Shown here piece by piece: positions 35,960-44,961 of a stretch of DNA of 63,869 nt. Each line of letters starts with the position of its first letter. Position 1 is the first letter of the stretch. The notes beneath the pieces were generated by a model that was not told the DNA's origin, ran no database searches, and saw only the letters and a list, made by a program, of their open reading frames with translations. The position numbers and the translations under genes were made by a program. The stretch is taken from NCBI RefSeq assembly GCF_022129235.1, contig NZ_JADQAI010000012.1, positions 1 through 63,869 of the forward strand, in the 5' to 3' direction. The DNA is from Psychrobacter sp. Ps6. GTDB lineage: Bacteria > Pseudomonadota > Gammaproteobacteria > Pseudomonadales > Moraxellaceae.

Positions 35960-37261
35960 CTATACCTCAATGTACTCATCAACCAGCGGCGAGAGGTCAG
36001 TCTCAACGCCTAGATTTACCAAGTTCCAATATTGTCCGGATATAGTGCGATCTAGCATCATCGTTGTGGCAGAGGGCTGAAACTGGCCAAAGTATTTCAA
36101 TGAGGTACGCATTTGCGCAATGGCATCATGATGTATCTGACTACTGCCAAAATCAAAGGCACCTTCCTGATACGGACTGATAGATAATGGCTTGAGGCCA
36201 ATGGATAGCCATTTTTCATAAAATTCGCCAGGGATGTTTTTATCATCGTCACGGCGAATGTCTAAGGCGACGAGATCTTGCTCAAGTGCCGTCACATCGC
36301 CTTTGATAGCGTGTTTGGCGAAACGACGGAACAATTGAACTTCGCTATCACTGTAACTACGGATACCACCAAAATCATAAGCCACGACGCTGCCGTCATG
36401 ACGAAAAGCAAAGTTGCCTGGATGTGGGTCACAGTGCATACGGTACAAACCAAATAACTGCCCTGCGGTAAAATGAAACAGGCGCTCAGCGATTTTTTGT
36501 TTGATATCATTGTCCCATGTCGCAGCGACAGTCAATGTCTCTCCCATCTCTTCGGTTAAGGTTAAAATCCGTCTGGAAGAGTGGCTGCTGATGACTTTAG
36601 GGATAATAAGACCCTCATCATCTGCATGAAAGGCACCAAACACACGTAAGTTGTAAGCTTCTTTGGTATAATCAAGCTCATCATGTAAGCTTTGGCGAAT
36701 TTCGTTAAAGAGTTGCTCTTGCAACTGCTTACTCATATTGAGCACGCCTGCAATCTTTAGTGCCATGCGGACTTGCTTGAGATCACTATCACAGTTTTCA
36801 TCCACATCAGGGTATTGGACTTTAACCACGACTCTTTGTCCAGATAATAAAGTAGCTTTGTGCACTTGTCCGATAGAGGCGGCAGCAAACGGCATTTCTT
36901 CAAACTCACTGAACAACTCTGTCATAGGGGCTTTTAGCTCACGCTCAACTTGTGCACGTATTTGCGCGTAGGGCATCGGCGGGGCATCTTTTTGGAGTTT
37001 TTCTAAAGCAGTGGCAACCTCAGGTGGAAAAACGTCTTTGTACTGTGAGGCGATCTGTCCTACCTTCATCACCGCACCTTTCATCTCACCCAATGTCTCG
37101 GCAATCTGGATACCCACATCTTGCATCAAATCTGAGCGAGCCTGCAGGCGTTTCTCTTCGTCACTCGAGAGATGCTTAAATGAGTTCTTAGCTGCTTTGC
37201 CGGCAATACTTGCTGTCATGCCAGCGAGTTTCATAAAGCGCTTTCCGGACGTTTTTGCCAT
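35960..37261 (-). CDS. ABC1/AarF/UbiB family atypical kinase
   Basis: The 433-residue protein carries the ABC1 family marks: the KxGQ motif (GAVMKVGQIASQYKDVFPPEV, about residue 62), the Ala-rich loop with PFAAASIGQVHKA near 125, VVKVQYPDVDEN with the ATP-binding lysine, and the catalytic-type HCDPHPGNFAF and VAYDFGGIR near 285-300. UbiB-type proteins support ubiquinone synthesis. No C-terminal membrane helices as in E. coli UbiB are evident, and there are no ubi neighbours, so the role is not fixed. Confidence 0.88.
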   Translation of the reverse strand: MAKTSGKRFMKLAGMTASIAGKAAKNSFKHLSSDEEKRLQARSDLMQDVGIQIAETLGEMKGAVMKVGQIASQYKDVFPPEVATALEKLQKDAPPMPYAQIRAQVERELKAPMTELFSEFEEMPFAAASIGQVHKATLLSGQRVVVKVQYPDVDENCDSDLKQVRMALKIAGVLNMSKQLQEQLFNEIRQSLHDELDYTKEAYNLRVFGAFHADDEGLIIPKVISSHSSRRILTLTEEMGETLTVAATWDNDIKQKIAERLFHFTAGQLFGLYRMHCDPHPGNFAFRHDGSVVAYDFGGIRSYSDSEVQLFRRFAKHAIKGDVTALEQDLVALDIRRDDDKNIPGEFYEKWLSIGLKPLSISPYQEGAFDFGSSQIHHDAIAQMRTSLKYFGQFQPSATTMMLDRTISGQYWNLVNLGVETDLSPLVDEYIEV

Positions 37262-37417
37262 TCATATCACCATATAGTGGATTGTTTGCTCAGCCATAAT
37301 TCTATTATTTTCATCAGACAATTACTGTTTGACTAATGTGTGAAAAACAAAATGTGTGAAAAATAAGAAGTTTTACTTCATCGATAAAGCTAGTAATCTA
37401 TAAAACCAAATAACACC

Positions 37418-37954
37418 TTAAGTGCTTGTCTTGACTGAATAAATATTGCTTAGCCAGTAATCTAATGCCATCTCATAACCCATATGACCCAAACCACAGA
37501 TCACACCGACTGCGACATCGCTCAAGTAGGAATGATGCCTGAAATGCTCGCGCGCATGAACATTGGATAAATGTACTTCTATAAAGGGTTTCTGCGTGGC
37601 CAATAGGGCATCACGTAGTGCAACTGATGTATGGGTAAATGCAGCAGGATTGATAATAATGGCATCAACTTGGGCAGATTTGTCTGCTAATAAGCCATAA
37701 TGTTGGATCTTATCTACTAGATCGCCTTCATGGTTTGACTGTATACAAGTTAATTCAATGCCGTGCTGAGCGGCTCGCTCGACCAAGCGTTTTTCGATAT
37801 CTACCAGCGTCATATGGCCATAAATTTCAGGCTCACGCTTACCCAATAAGTTCAGGTTGACGCCATTCACCAATAGCAGTTTGTGATTGAGTGTCTGATC
37901 GATGTGTTGGTCAGTAGGATTTTCTGCTGCTGTAGATGGAGAAGAGGACGTCAT
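37418..37954 (-). CDS. aroQ: 3-dehydroquinate dehydratase, type II
   Basis: AroQ makes 3-dehydroshikimate, the third step of the shikimate pathway. Motifs are [20 protein letters not shown] (catalytic Tyr and Arg loop, about 27-46), [31 protein letters not shown] with catalytic His neighbours, and [20 protein letters not shown]. It has 178 residues against about 150 normally. The excess is a polar N-terminal extension (about 26 residues) before KLLLVNG. No ribosome-binding site sharply fixes the start. Confidence 0.93.
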   Translation of the reverse strand: MTSSSPSTAAENPTDQHIDQTLNHKLLLVNGVNLNLLGKREPEIYGHMTLVDIEKRLVERAAQHGIELTCIQSNHEGDLVDKIQHYGLLADKSAQVDAIIINPAAFTHTSVALRDALLATQKPFIEVHLSNVHAREHFRHHSYLSDVAVGVICGLGHMGYEMALDYWLSNIYSVKTST

Positions 37955-38155
37955 AGTAATCTCTGTCGCTATTTAAATATGTGGATGATTTATTATAATG
38001 AATAAGGTGTGCATGACAAATAGATTGCACAAGCTGATTCAGTGTATCCCTTTATAATAGCAGCTTGTAGGCTGGGTTATAAAAAAATTACAGGAAAAAC
38101 TCACCCATGCATTAAAAAGCGTGTTAAAAGTCTTTATGTTGCTAAAAACCCGTGC

Positions 38156-38161
38156 TATGAT
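38156..38161 (+). promoter_or_regulatory. Predicted extended -10 promoter of the cold-shock gene
   Basis: TATGAT is preceded by TGC (TG at 38153-38154). Transcription from here would give a leader of about 200 bases to the ATG at 38372, as is usual for cspA-type genes. The rest of the 417-base gap from 37955 has no ORF. Confidence 0.5.
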
Positions 38162-38371
38162 ATTTTTTATGCAATAAATATTGCAAGTTTGTTACTGTCA
38201 TTAACATGAAAGATAGTTTATAAGATTGGCTTTCTTTTATATAAGCGTTTTAAAGATGACTGTGGCTAGATTGGTACTTTTAAGTTTTTGATTTCATCAT
38301 CTTAGATCCCGTTTATATGCAATGTTGCAAAGGAATTTGGGGCTAAGCGAACTTTTTTAGGAAGTAATATT

Positions 38372-38587
38372 ATGTCAGCTCGTGAGCAAGGTATCGTTAA
38401 GTGGTTTAATGACTCAAAAGGCTTTGGTTTCATTCAACGTGACAGCGGAGAAGATATTTTTGTCCATTTCCGCGCGATTCAGGGTGATGGCTATCGTTCT
38501 TTGAAAGATGGCGAAAAAGTTGAGTTCAGTGTCGTAGAAGGTGAGAAAGGCCTACAAGCTGAAGAAGTCAGAAAGATAGAAGAGTAA
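38372..38587 (+). CDS. Cold-shock domain protein
   Basis: A 71-residue single cold-shock domain with RNP1 (KGFGFIQ) and RNP2 (IFVHF): [30 protein letters not shown] in the first half, split here by the RNP motifs. Such CspA-like proteins bind single-stranded RNA and act as RNA chaperones. AGGAAG lies 7 bases upstream of the ATG. The long leader and the RNA helicase gene 278 bases downstream fit a cold or RNA-remodelling context. Confidence 0.93.
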   Translation: MSAREQGIVKWFNDSKGFGFIQRDSGEDIFVHFRAIQGDGYRSLKDGEKVEFSVVEGEKGLQAEEVRKIEE

Positions 38588-38651
38588 TCTATCCAGACAT
38601 TAAAGCGGTTTAGTTATAATGTCTGTACGAACTACTGATATACTACTGAGT

Positions 38652-38727
38652 CAAGCCCATATTGTCTTACCCATGTTGAGTTAACAGCAGCATATTTGGT
38701 AGGTCAGGTATTGGGCTTGGCTTTTTT
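38652..38727 (+). terminator. Long-loop terminator after the cold-shock gene
   Basis: CAAGCCCA (38652-38659) pairs with TGGGCTTG (38712-38719) and is followed by GC and seven T. The 52-base loop can itself fold in part. Confidence 0.6.
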
Positions 38728-38865
38728 TGTACCCGTATGTCTAGCGGCTATCTATAGATATAATGTTGCGACTGCTATTGGTCACGCTTATGTCAGTATA
38801 AAGCTTTATTGTGAGCTGATTTGTGATTGATAAAATACAAGCAACTAATTTAAAAGGATATTTTT

Positions 38866-40017
38866 TTGAGTAATTTTACAACGTTTACTGATTTGCCACT
38901 TTCAGCCGCGACATTACGCGCCGTGAGTGATTTAGGCTTCACTGAATTAACGCCTATTCAGGCAAAAATACTACCGCATACATTAGCAAATCAAGATGCC
39001 ATCGGACAGGCGCAAACGGGAACCGGTAAGACAGCAACTTTTTTGCTGACTATTATGGAGGCGTTACTCAAACGTCCTTTTACTCATGATGAAGAGCGCT
39101 ATCTCGGTGAGCCACGTGCAGTCGTTATGGCACCAACGCGTGAGCTCGCTCAACAGATATTTGACGACTGCATTGCATTGACTAAATATACGTCGCTGCA
39201 TAGTGTCTGTATCATGGGCGGTACTAATTACGAAAACCAGCAGCATGAGCTTGAGCGCCAATACGTTGATATTTTGGTAGCGACGCCTGGCCGTCTGATT
39301 GATCTTGCCAATAAAGGTATGGTGTATTTAGATCGAGTAGAGGTGTTGGTATTGGATGAAGCAGACCGCATGCTGGATATGGGTTTTATTCCTGATATCA
39401 AGCGCTTAGTAGGTCGTATGCCCGCCAATACAGACCGTCAAAGCTTACTGTTTTCTGCTACTTTTAACCAAGATGTGATGAATTTGGCGTATCGCTGGTT
39501 GCATGAGCCGCAGTTTGTGGAAATCGAGCCAGAGCACAAAACCAGCGAATTGGTTGATCAGCACTTTTACTTACTGACAGAAGATCAAAAACTCGAAGCC
39601 CTGCAGCGTATTATTAGTAATGAGGCTGTTGAAAAGGTCATTGTATTCGCCAATCGCAAAGATCAAGTTAAACGTCTCTATCATAAACTGCGCCAAGCAC
39701 ATAAGATTGTCATGCTCTCAGGTGATGTGATTCAGCAAAAACGTGAGAAATACTTGCAGCGTTTTAAAGATGGTCACGCGTCTATTTTGGTCGCGACAGA
39801 TGTTGCAGGGCGCGGTATCCATGTCGATGATATCAGTCACGTGGTCAACTATACCTTGCCGGATCAACCAGATGATTATGTCCATCGCATTGGCCGTACG
39901 GGCCGCGCTGGGCAAACAGGCATTAGCATTAGCTTTGTCAGTGAGGATGACGCATTTAATATACCAGCATTAGAGAAGCATTTAGAGACCAAGTTTACGC
40001 TTGAACAATGGCAGTAA
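38866..40017 (+). CDS. rhlB: DEAD-box RNA helicase, RhlB-like
   Basis: The 383-residue helicase has the Q motif (FTELTPIQAKILP), motif I AQTGTGKTATF, Ia PTRELAQQI, Ib TPGRLIDLA, II VLDEADRMLDMGFIPDI, III SATF, IV-V VATDVAGRGIHVDDI and VI HRIGRTGRAGQTG. The HDEERYLGEPRAVV segment after motif I is RhlB-like. There is no long C-terminal tail. The start is TTG at 38866, chosen because AAGGA lies 7 bases upstream and no ATG precedes SNFTTFTDLPLS. The family unwinds RNA, in E. coli with the degradosome. The exact paralogue name is less certain than the helicase call. Confidence 0.88.
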   Translation: MSNFTTFTDLPLSAATLRAVSDLGFTELTPIQAKILPHTLANQDAIGQAQTGTGKTATFLLTIMEALLKRPFTHDEERYLGEPRAVVMAPTRELAQQIFDDCIALTKYTSLHSVCIMGGTNYENQQHELERQYVDILVATPGRLIDLANKGMVYLDRVEVLVLDEADRMLDMGFIPDIKRLVGRMPANTDRQSLLFSATFNQDVMNLAYRWLHEPQFVEIEPEHKTSELVDQHFYLLTEDQKLEALQRIISNEAVEKVIVFANRKDQVKRLYHKLRQAHKIVMLSGDVIQQKREKYLQRFKDGHASILVATDVAGRGIHVDDISHVVNYTLPDQPDDYVHRIGRTGRAGQTGISISFVSEDDAFNIPALEKHLETKFTLEQWQ

Positions 40018-40049
40018 TAATTGCTATAAATGGATATCATTTAACCAAT

Positions 40050-40087
40050 AAAACCCTTAATATCATTTTTGATATTAAGGGTTTTTT
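40050..40087. terminator. Terminator between the helicase and the DsbD_2-like gene
   Basis: A perfect 16-bp stem (40050-40065 with 40070-40085) has a T4 loop and ends in six T. Confidence 0.9.
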
Positions 40088-40133
40088 GTACGCTTGGTAA
40101 AGTCTACGCAGTACTCGCAGTATGTGTTAGAAG

Positions 40134-41012
40134 TTATTGAGCATGATGCATGGAGGTGGCGTCATCGCCCATATCGTGCATGCTATGATCCATATGATTA
40201 TCCATGTCTTGCATATCATGATCCATAGCTGGCGTCATATCGTGATTCATCTGATCCATGTCATGAGCATCTGTCTCAGACATCATAGCAGAGTGGCTAC
40301 TGTGATCCATCTGTGCGTGTCCACTACCATGCCCGCCATGCATATTTGCCATAACCATAGGAACGACAGCAACTGCCAAACCTGAGAGTACCATCACCGC
40401 ACCATTCAACTGCCTTAAGCGAAAACGACCAATCTTGTCACGTAACCAGCCAACTGTCTCGTGCGTCGCAACCAGCATCGGTATGGTCCCTAAGCCGAAC
40501 ACGAACATCAATGCGGCACCGCTTAATGGGTTGTGAGCGACGACAGCAATCAGTAGAGCGCCGTATACCAAACCGCAAGGCAAAAAGCCCCAAAGCAAAC
40601 CTGCTGTTAGTGCGCGCGGAAAAGTATTGAGCGGAAACACTTTTTGACGCAGCGGGCTAAGGTACTGCCAAAAGCGCATGCCAAAACGCTCAAGCTTGGT
40701 CAAAAACGGCGCGCCAAGCATCGTTACACCGACAAATACTAGTACCAGTCCTAACAAGATGCGCGGCATGCTGTTGCCCTGCATCAATGGCGCTAGTACC
40801 GTGACACCAATAAGTCCTGCGACCAAACCTAGCAATGCATAACTGATTAGACGGCCAAGATGATAGGTGGCCACCAGCGCGCGGCGTTTAGTAGGGCTGA
40901 CATCTTTCATAGACAGACCAAATGCCGTCACAAGACCGCCACACATACCCAAACAATGCGGCGAGCCAAAAAACCCCATCAGTAATGCCGCAACAAGTAA
41001 AGCCATGGTCAT
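40134..41012 (-). CDS. DsbD_2/TauE-type membrane protein with His/Met-rich tail
   Basis: The 292-residue protein has about six membrane helices, beginning with a metal-site-like GSPHCLGMCGGLVTAFG near residue 16. This is characteristic of the cytochrome-oxidase-linked 'sulfite exporter TauE/SafE, DsbD_2' group. The C-terminal 72 residues are a low-complexity tail with about 13 His and 15 Met plus many Asp, a likely copper- or other metal-binding segment. The upstream neighbour in the same direction is ccoS, so a role in copper supply to cbb3 oxidase is the best inference. 'Sulfite exporter' is a name only. Confidence 0.82.
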   Translation of the reverse strand: MTMALLVAALLMGFFGSPHCLGMCGGLVTAFGLSMKDVSPTKRRALVATYHLGRLISYALLGLVAGLIGVTVLAPLMQGNSMPRILLGLVLVFVGVTMLGAPFLTKLERFGMRFWQYLSPLRQKVFPLNTFPRALTAGLLWGFLPCGLVYGALLIAVVAHNPLSGAALMFVFGLGTIPMLVATHETVGWLRDKIGRFRLRQLNGAVMVLSGLAVAVVPMVMANMHGGHGSGHAQMDHSSHSAMMSETDAHDMDQMNHDMTPAMDHDMQDMDNHMDHSMHDMGDDATSMHHAQ

Positions 41013-41111
41013 GGATGCATCTCCTAAAATTCATAAAGGCCGTATCTATAGACACGATTATTATCCAACGAAAGCTCATCATTACACGATGAACAGAGAA
41101 GAAGATAAAGG

Positions 41112-41387
41112 CTAGATTTTTGGGTTTTTCTCTACATCAGTACGAACGATCGCATCTTTATCAACGTTATCCTCTGACAGCTCGGTACTTGCAGAAGACG
41201 GAGACTGCACCGCGCGTTCATGAGCCTGCATGGTTTGCCTGCGCTCTTGACGATCATCCAATATAATACGCTGTGATGCATTGTCCAAATCTTCGAACTG
41301 GTTTGATTTTACCGCATAACGCACTGCCCAGATGGCAACCACAAATAGCATGAGACTTAATGGGATTAATAAAAATATACTGAGCAT
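41112..41387 (-). CDS. ccoS: cbb3-type cytochrome oxidase assembly protein CcoS
   Basis: CcoS is a small inner-membrane protein needed to insert cofactors into cbb3 oxidase. The sequence starts MLSIFLLIPLSLMLFVVAIW (one membrane helix) followed by AVKSNQFEDLDNASQRIILDD, the CcoS signature. The tail is longer than usual, to about 91 residues, and polar. The ATG at 41387 is chosen because AAGAGAG lies just upstream; a TTG five codons earlier is also in frame. The copper ATPase ccoI and structural ccoNOP genes are not next to it. Confidence 0.9.
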   Translation of the reverse strand: MLSIFLLIPLSLMLFVVAIWAVRYAVKSNQFEDLDNASQRIILDDRQERRQTMQAHERAVQSPSSASTELSEDNVDKDAIVRTDVEKNPKI

Positions 41388-41516
41388 GGTAACTCTCTTC
41401 AATAGCAGTGTCTTTTACTATTATACACCCATCGCAAATGCAGTGGATGATCTGTAGCGATTAGAATGAGACGTAGCATCATATGGCGATATTAGCTGCG
41501 AGTTTAGTATAAAAAC

Positions 41517-42320
41517 CTATTCATTAGATGCTTTTTTGGCACTGCCTCGCGGTGTTAGGAGTTGCTGTGAAGTCACATCATCGGCGTGACGACAATTCAT
41601 TTGCGGACGTATCACATCTCGTAGATAGGCGGCGATTTCATAAACAGCCCGCCGTGAATGACTTAGGTTTTGCGCAGGTTTCATCCAGTCGCGTCTAACT
41701 GGCAATGGCGCGCTAAGCGGTGTGCTGTTAATACCATTCAAGGCAAATTGTCTGCGCGCACGTGCCATATGATAGCTATCCGTAATAAGATAAACGTGAT
41801 TGAGCGGAATACGCTTGGCTGTAAAACGGGCGTTTTCGCACGTATTCATACTGGCATTTTCGCTTATCAGCCCATCGATACCATGCTCAATGAGCCACTG
41901 ACCGAGCCAAGGCGCTTCAGCGCCGCTTAGTACAATAGGTAAGGGAAGATCGTGATAAGCGCCAGCCGCGGTACGGGCACGATTCAGGCTGTAACGATTG
42001 AGAATAATTTGATTGTTATTATCATTAGTTAGACCACCGCCTAATACCACGTAAGCAGTCGGCGGAGAGCTCATAGCAGCAGAAGGCATTTTTGGTAATG
42101 GAAGAAGCGCAAATATATAGACAACGGCTTGTGAGAATAGCGGTGTGAACAAACTGATTAGGACTAAAATAACAGACGTCGAGCCTAATACAAAGGTAAT
42201 ATTGATGATACGAAATAGCTTCACCATTCGTTCGGCTGAACGCAAATAGTTTCGCCATAAGCGTTTAGACCATGATTGTTTAGACCACATGCTCAGCATA
42301 TCCAATTGAGCCATCAGCAT
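41517..42320 (-). CDS. YdcF/DUF218 family membrane-anchored protein
   Basis: The N-terminal 90 residues include a membrane segment (FRIINITFVLGSTSVILVLI and onward). The DUF218 domain follows: AYVVLGGGLTNDN near 91, PIVLSGAEAPW, NTCENARFTAK with the family Glu-Asn, and VYLITDSYHMARARRQFALNG near 178. Relatives (ElyC, SanA, YdcF) affect envelope integrity, without an agreed reaction. The start at 42320 overlaps murB by 41 bases; ATG 42314, with GGGTGA 6 bases upstream, is a good alternative. Confidence 0.83.
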   Translation of the reverse strand: MLMAQLDMLSMWSKQSWSKRLWRNYLRSAERMVKLFRIINITFVLGSTSVILVLISLFTPLFSQAVVYIFALLPLPKMPSAAMSSPPTAYVVLGGGLTNDNNNQIILNRYSLNRARTAAGAYHDLPLPIVLSGAEAPWLGQWLIEHGIDGLISENASMNTCENARFTAKRIPLNHVYLITDSYHMARARRQFALNGINSTPLSAPLPVRRDWMKPAQNLSHSRRAVYEIAAYLRDVIRPQMNCRHADDVTSQQLLTPRGSAKKASNE

Positions 42321-43428
42321 TCACCCAAACTGGCTCACGTGATAGCTGAATTGCAAATTTCTCATAGACAAGATTGGCGATATAGCGCTGTGCTGTTGCC
42401 ACATCTTCTTGAGTTGCTTGATAAGGCGTGTGATTGGTCAGTACCAGCGCCTGATGTTTATGAGTCACGATGGGGGCGATGCCGCCCCCTTTTAATCCTG
42501 CTTGCTCGATGAGCCAACCTGCGGCAACTTTCACCATCGCGTCAGGCATCGGATAACCAACGATAGCTGGATAAATTGCTTGCAGCGCCGTAAATTGATC
42601 TTGACTAATAATAGGGTTTTGAAAAAAACTGCCGCAGTTAGGTAGTTGTTCTGGGTCTGGTAGCTTTTGTTGTCTAATATCTATAATAGCTTGCATCACG
42701 TTATGAGGATTGGCTTGCTCGCGCCCTTGTTGTTCCGCATAGCGCTGCGCCACAGTCTGTACATCCCCATAGCTGGCTAAAATATTGGTAGGATCAGTAT
42801 ATAACCTGAAACCGACGCGACTAATAAGCCATGTGTTTGGCGTGCGTTTAAAGATACTGTCACGATAGCCAAATTGACAGTCGGCCGCTGGTAAATGGTG
42901 CCAAGTTCGTGTCGGTAAATGATAAGCGCGTACATATTGTAAGCAGTCTTCTAATTGCACACCGTAAGCACCAATGTTTTGTACTGGCGCTGCACCAGTT
43001 AGGCCAGGTATGAGCGCAAGATTTTCTAACCCATACCAGCCTTGATTGACTGTATGTACGACTAGATCGTGCCAGTTTTCGCCCGCCATTACTTCGATAT
43101 CGACATAGCCATCAGTCTGAGCAGTCAGGTGAATACCGCGCATTTTGGGTTGTAATACCACCGCATTTAACGCTGCTGGTAGTAAGACATTGCTACCGCC
43201 AGATAAGACAAATAATGACAGCTGATGCTCTACGTCTTCTGCATAAGTTGCCATAAAGTTATCAAGCTGTGCCTCATTAGTCAACGTCACTACAGAGTCA
43301 GCGATACAGGCCAGTGCCATCGTATTGCTATGTGACAAATCGACTGAATTGCTGACCAACAGAGTCGCTGATGAGTCATTTATAGTCAGGGTCTGAGCGT
43401 CGAGATCAAGGCGTGCAGCTTGGGTCAT
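42280..43428 (-). CDS. murB: UDP-N-acetylenolpyruvoylglucosamine reductase
   Basis: MurB reduces UDP-GlcNAc-enolpyruvate to UDP-MurNAc using FAD and NADPH. LSGGSNVLL near residue 77, IPGLTGAAPVQNIGAYGVQLED near 143, FGYRDSIFKR, the catalytic serine in NCGSFFQNPI near 263 and the C-terminal Glu in GYAEHVV are visible. The length of 382 residues is slightly above the E. coli type (type I MurB). The 28 residues before the first conserved strand are a polar extension. Its end overlaps the start of the YdcF-like gene. Confidence 0.94.
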   Translation of the reverse strand: MTQAARLDLDAQTLTINDSSATLLVSNSVDLSHSNTMALACIADSVVTLTNEAQLDNFMATYAEDVEHQLSLFVLSGGSNVLLPAALNAVVLQPKMRGIHLTAQTDGYVDIEVMAGENWHDLVVHTVNQGWYGLENLALIPGLTGAAPVQNIGAYGVQLEDCLQYVRAYHLPTRTWHHLPAADCQFGYRDSIFKRTPNTWLISRVGFRLYTDPTNILASYGDVQTVAQRYAEQQGREQANPHNVMQAIIDIRQQKLPDPEQLPNCGSFFQNPIISQDQFTALQAIYPAIVGYPMPDAMVKVAAGWLIEQAGLKGGGIAPIVTHKHQALVLTNHTPYQATQEDVATAQRYIANLVYEKFAIQLSREPVWVNADGSIGYAEHVV

Positions 43429-43623
43429 AACATAGCCTATGGGGCAAAAGGATAATAAATAAGGTAGCTATAGTTGATTCAATTTAAAAGAGATACAAGG
43501 CAACTGCGTGCAGACGTAACTGTGATACTTCAAGCGAGGTTAACGCTGTGGCTCTTTTATGGAGGATTAACTATATTATAGAGGATACCGGATGCAAGAA
43601 TAGCAGAAATATAGAAACTATGG

Positions 43624-44121
43624 CTAGCAAGCCTTCCAGCTTTCGATCCAAGCTTGTGCGCTTGATTCGATGCGCTCGATTACCTCTTCAAAATCATCGC
43701 TATCACCTTTATATGGATCCGGTACATCGTTACCGCCATAGGTAGGGTCTTCTTCACTAAATAGGGCCAGCTTTGCCAAGTCATCTTCTGTATCTGTGAT
43801 ACTGTCTTTAATAGCTTGTAGGTCGGCTAAATTCTGTGAATCCATGGCCAAGATTAAATCAAAATCGCGAAAGTCATTAGTCGTTACCTGGCGTGCAACC
43901 AATTTATTAATTTTGTAGCCATGTGATTTGGCATGGCGCTGCGAGCGTGGGTCAGGTTTGTCGCCGACATGTGAATCACTGGTACCTGCTGAGTCTATCT
44001 TTATTGAGAGTCCAGCAATCGCCGCTTGCTGACGAAAAACTTCTTCAGCAGTTGGTGAACGGCAGATATTTCCTAAACAAACCAATAATACAGACGAGGG
44101 AGTACAGGATTTCATCAGCAT
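43624..44121 (-). CDS. Low-molecular-weight protein tyrosine phosphatase
   Basis: The P-loop VCLGNICRSPTAE (C(X)5R) lies near residue 15 and the general-acid Asp in VPDPYKGDSDDFEEV near 135. These define the LMW-PTP family (165 residues). Members act on arsenate-like or protein phosphotyrosine substrates, often regulating polysaccharide export, but there is no polysaccharide operon or kinase gene here. It is divergent from no close gene and follows hslR (-) at 208 bases. Confidence 0.9.
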   Translation of the reverse strand: MLMKSCTPSSVLLVCLGNICRSPTAEEVFRQQAAIAGLSIKIDSAGTSDSHVGDKPDPRSQRHAKSHGYKINKLVARQVTTNDFRDFDLILAMDSQNLADLQAIKDSITDTEDDLAKLALFSEEDPTYGGNDVPDPYKGDSDDFEEVIERIESSAQAWIESWKAC

Positions 44122-44328
44122 AATATGACCTTTTATAACAAAAAAAACATGCTATAAGAAACCAGCATTATTAATGCGGCTTTTATTAGCATGCAATCGA
44201 TTGAACCAACGACTAGCGTAACGCTTAATCGCTTGAATGGCAAGGACAGAGACTGGACAATAGCGTCATTTAATACTGGATTTATGACAATGCCATATAT
44301 AACTGAATGATGCGGGGGCAATGCTATA

Positions 44329-44751
44329 TCAATCTTGATTGCTTTTGAAGCGTTGTAAGTCACGGCGCTCCTTTTTATTCGGCTTATTATCAGGGCGTGC
44401 AAGATTGGCAAGTTTGCGCTGTTCGGCATAATAAGCACGCCGCGTTTCGCTCTCTTTGGTCTCTGAATATAATACCTCAGCGGCGGTCGCATTACCCCGC
44501 TGTGCAGATAGCGCCTCAACAACGACAGTCTTTTCAGTCATGGCGGTCGCTGATCCTTGACGTATGGTTAGCTCGTCGCCGACTGAGATTTCTTTACTGG
44601 TTTTGACTCGGCTGCCACCATAATGGACACGCCCACTTTCAATTACTTGCTTGGCAAGCGTACGTGTGCGGTAGAATCGTGCCGCCCACAACCATTTATC
44701 AAGACGAATTTTGGCCAGACTTTGAGGGTTATTATTTGTATTTTTACTCAT
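44329..44751 (-). CDS. hslR: Heat-shock protein 15-like S4 RNA-binding protein
   Basis: The 140-residue protein begins with the S4 domain, IRLDKWLWAARFYRTRTLAKQVIESGRVHYGG (about 14-45), and ends in a basic tail (RPDNKPNKKERRDLQRFKSN). This is the HslR/Hsp15 architecture, a factor that frees 50S subunits carrying stalled nascent chains in E. coli. The ORF on the same strand in another frame at 44133-44522 is not a gene. Confidence 0.87.
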   Translation of the reverse strand: MSKNTNNNPQSLAKIRLDKWLWAARFYRTRTLAKQVIESGRVHYGGSRVKTSKEISVGDELTIRQGSATAMTEKTVVVEALSAQRGNATAAEVLYSETKESETRRAYYAEQRKLANLARPDNKPNKKERRDLQRFKSNQD

Positions 44752-44875
44752 AAAAATCCTTTTGCATCCGTTTTTATATTAAATCATAGTTTTATATAAA
44801 CAATATTAGGGCAACTTTACTATTTGCAAATGGATTTTTGTGATTGTAGTACTTAGTATCGGGTTATATGATGCA

Positions 44876-44907
44876 AAAAGCGGCTAATCGTAAGAGAAGC
44901 CGCTTTT
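44876..44907. terminator. Terminator after ilvA
   Basis: A 10-bp stem (44876-44885 with 44898-44907) has a 12-nt loop. A and T runs flank it; it lies 55 bases past the ilvA stop on the minus strand. Confidence 0.75.
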
Positions 44908-44961
44908 GTTATTTATTTTAGAAATATGCGCTTAAAGAATTATCTCAGAAATATTAGAAGA

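Noticed and set aside
40134..41012. Assigning sulfite export to the DsbD_2/TauE protein
   Set aside because: The name is generic; gene context and metal-rich tail favour a copper-related role.
44133..44522. 129-codon minus-strand ORF
   Set aside because: It overlaps hslR in another frame, and the hslR S4 domain is clearly real. No family resemblance.
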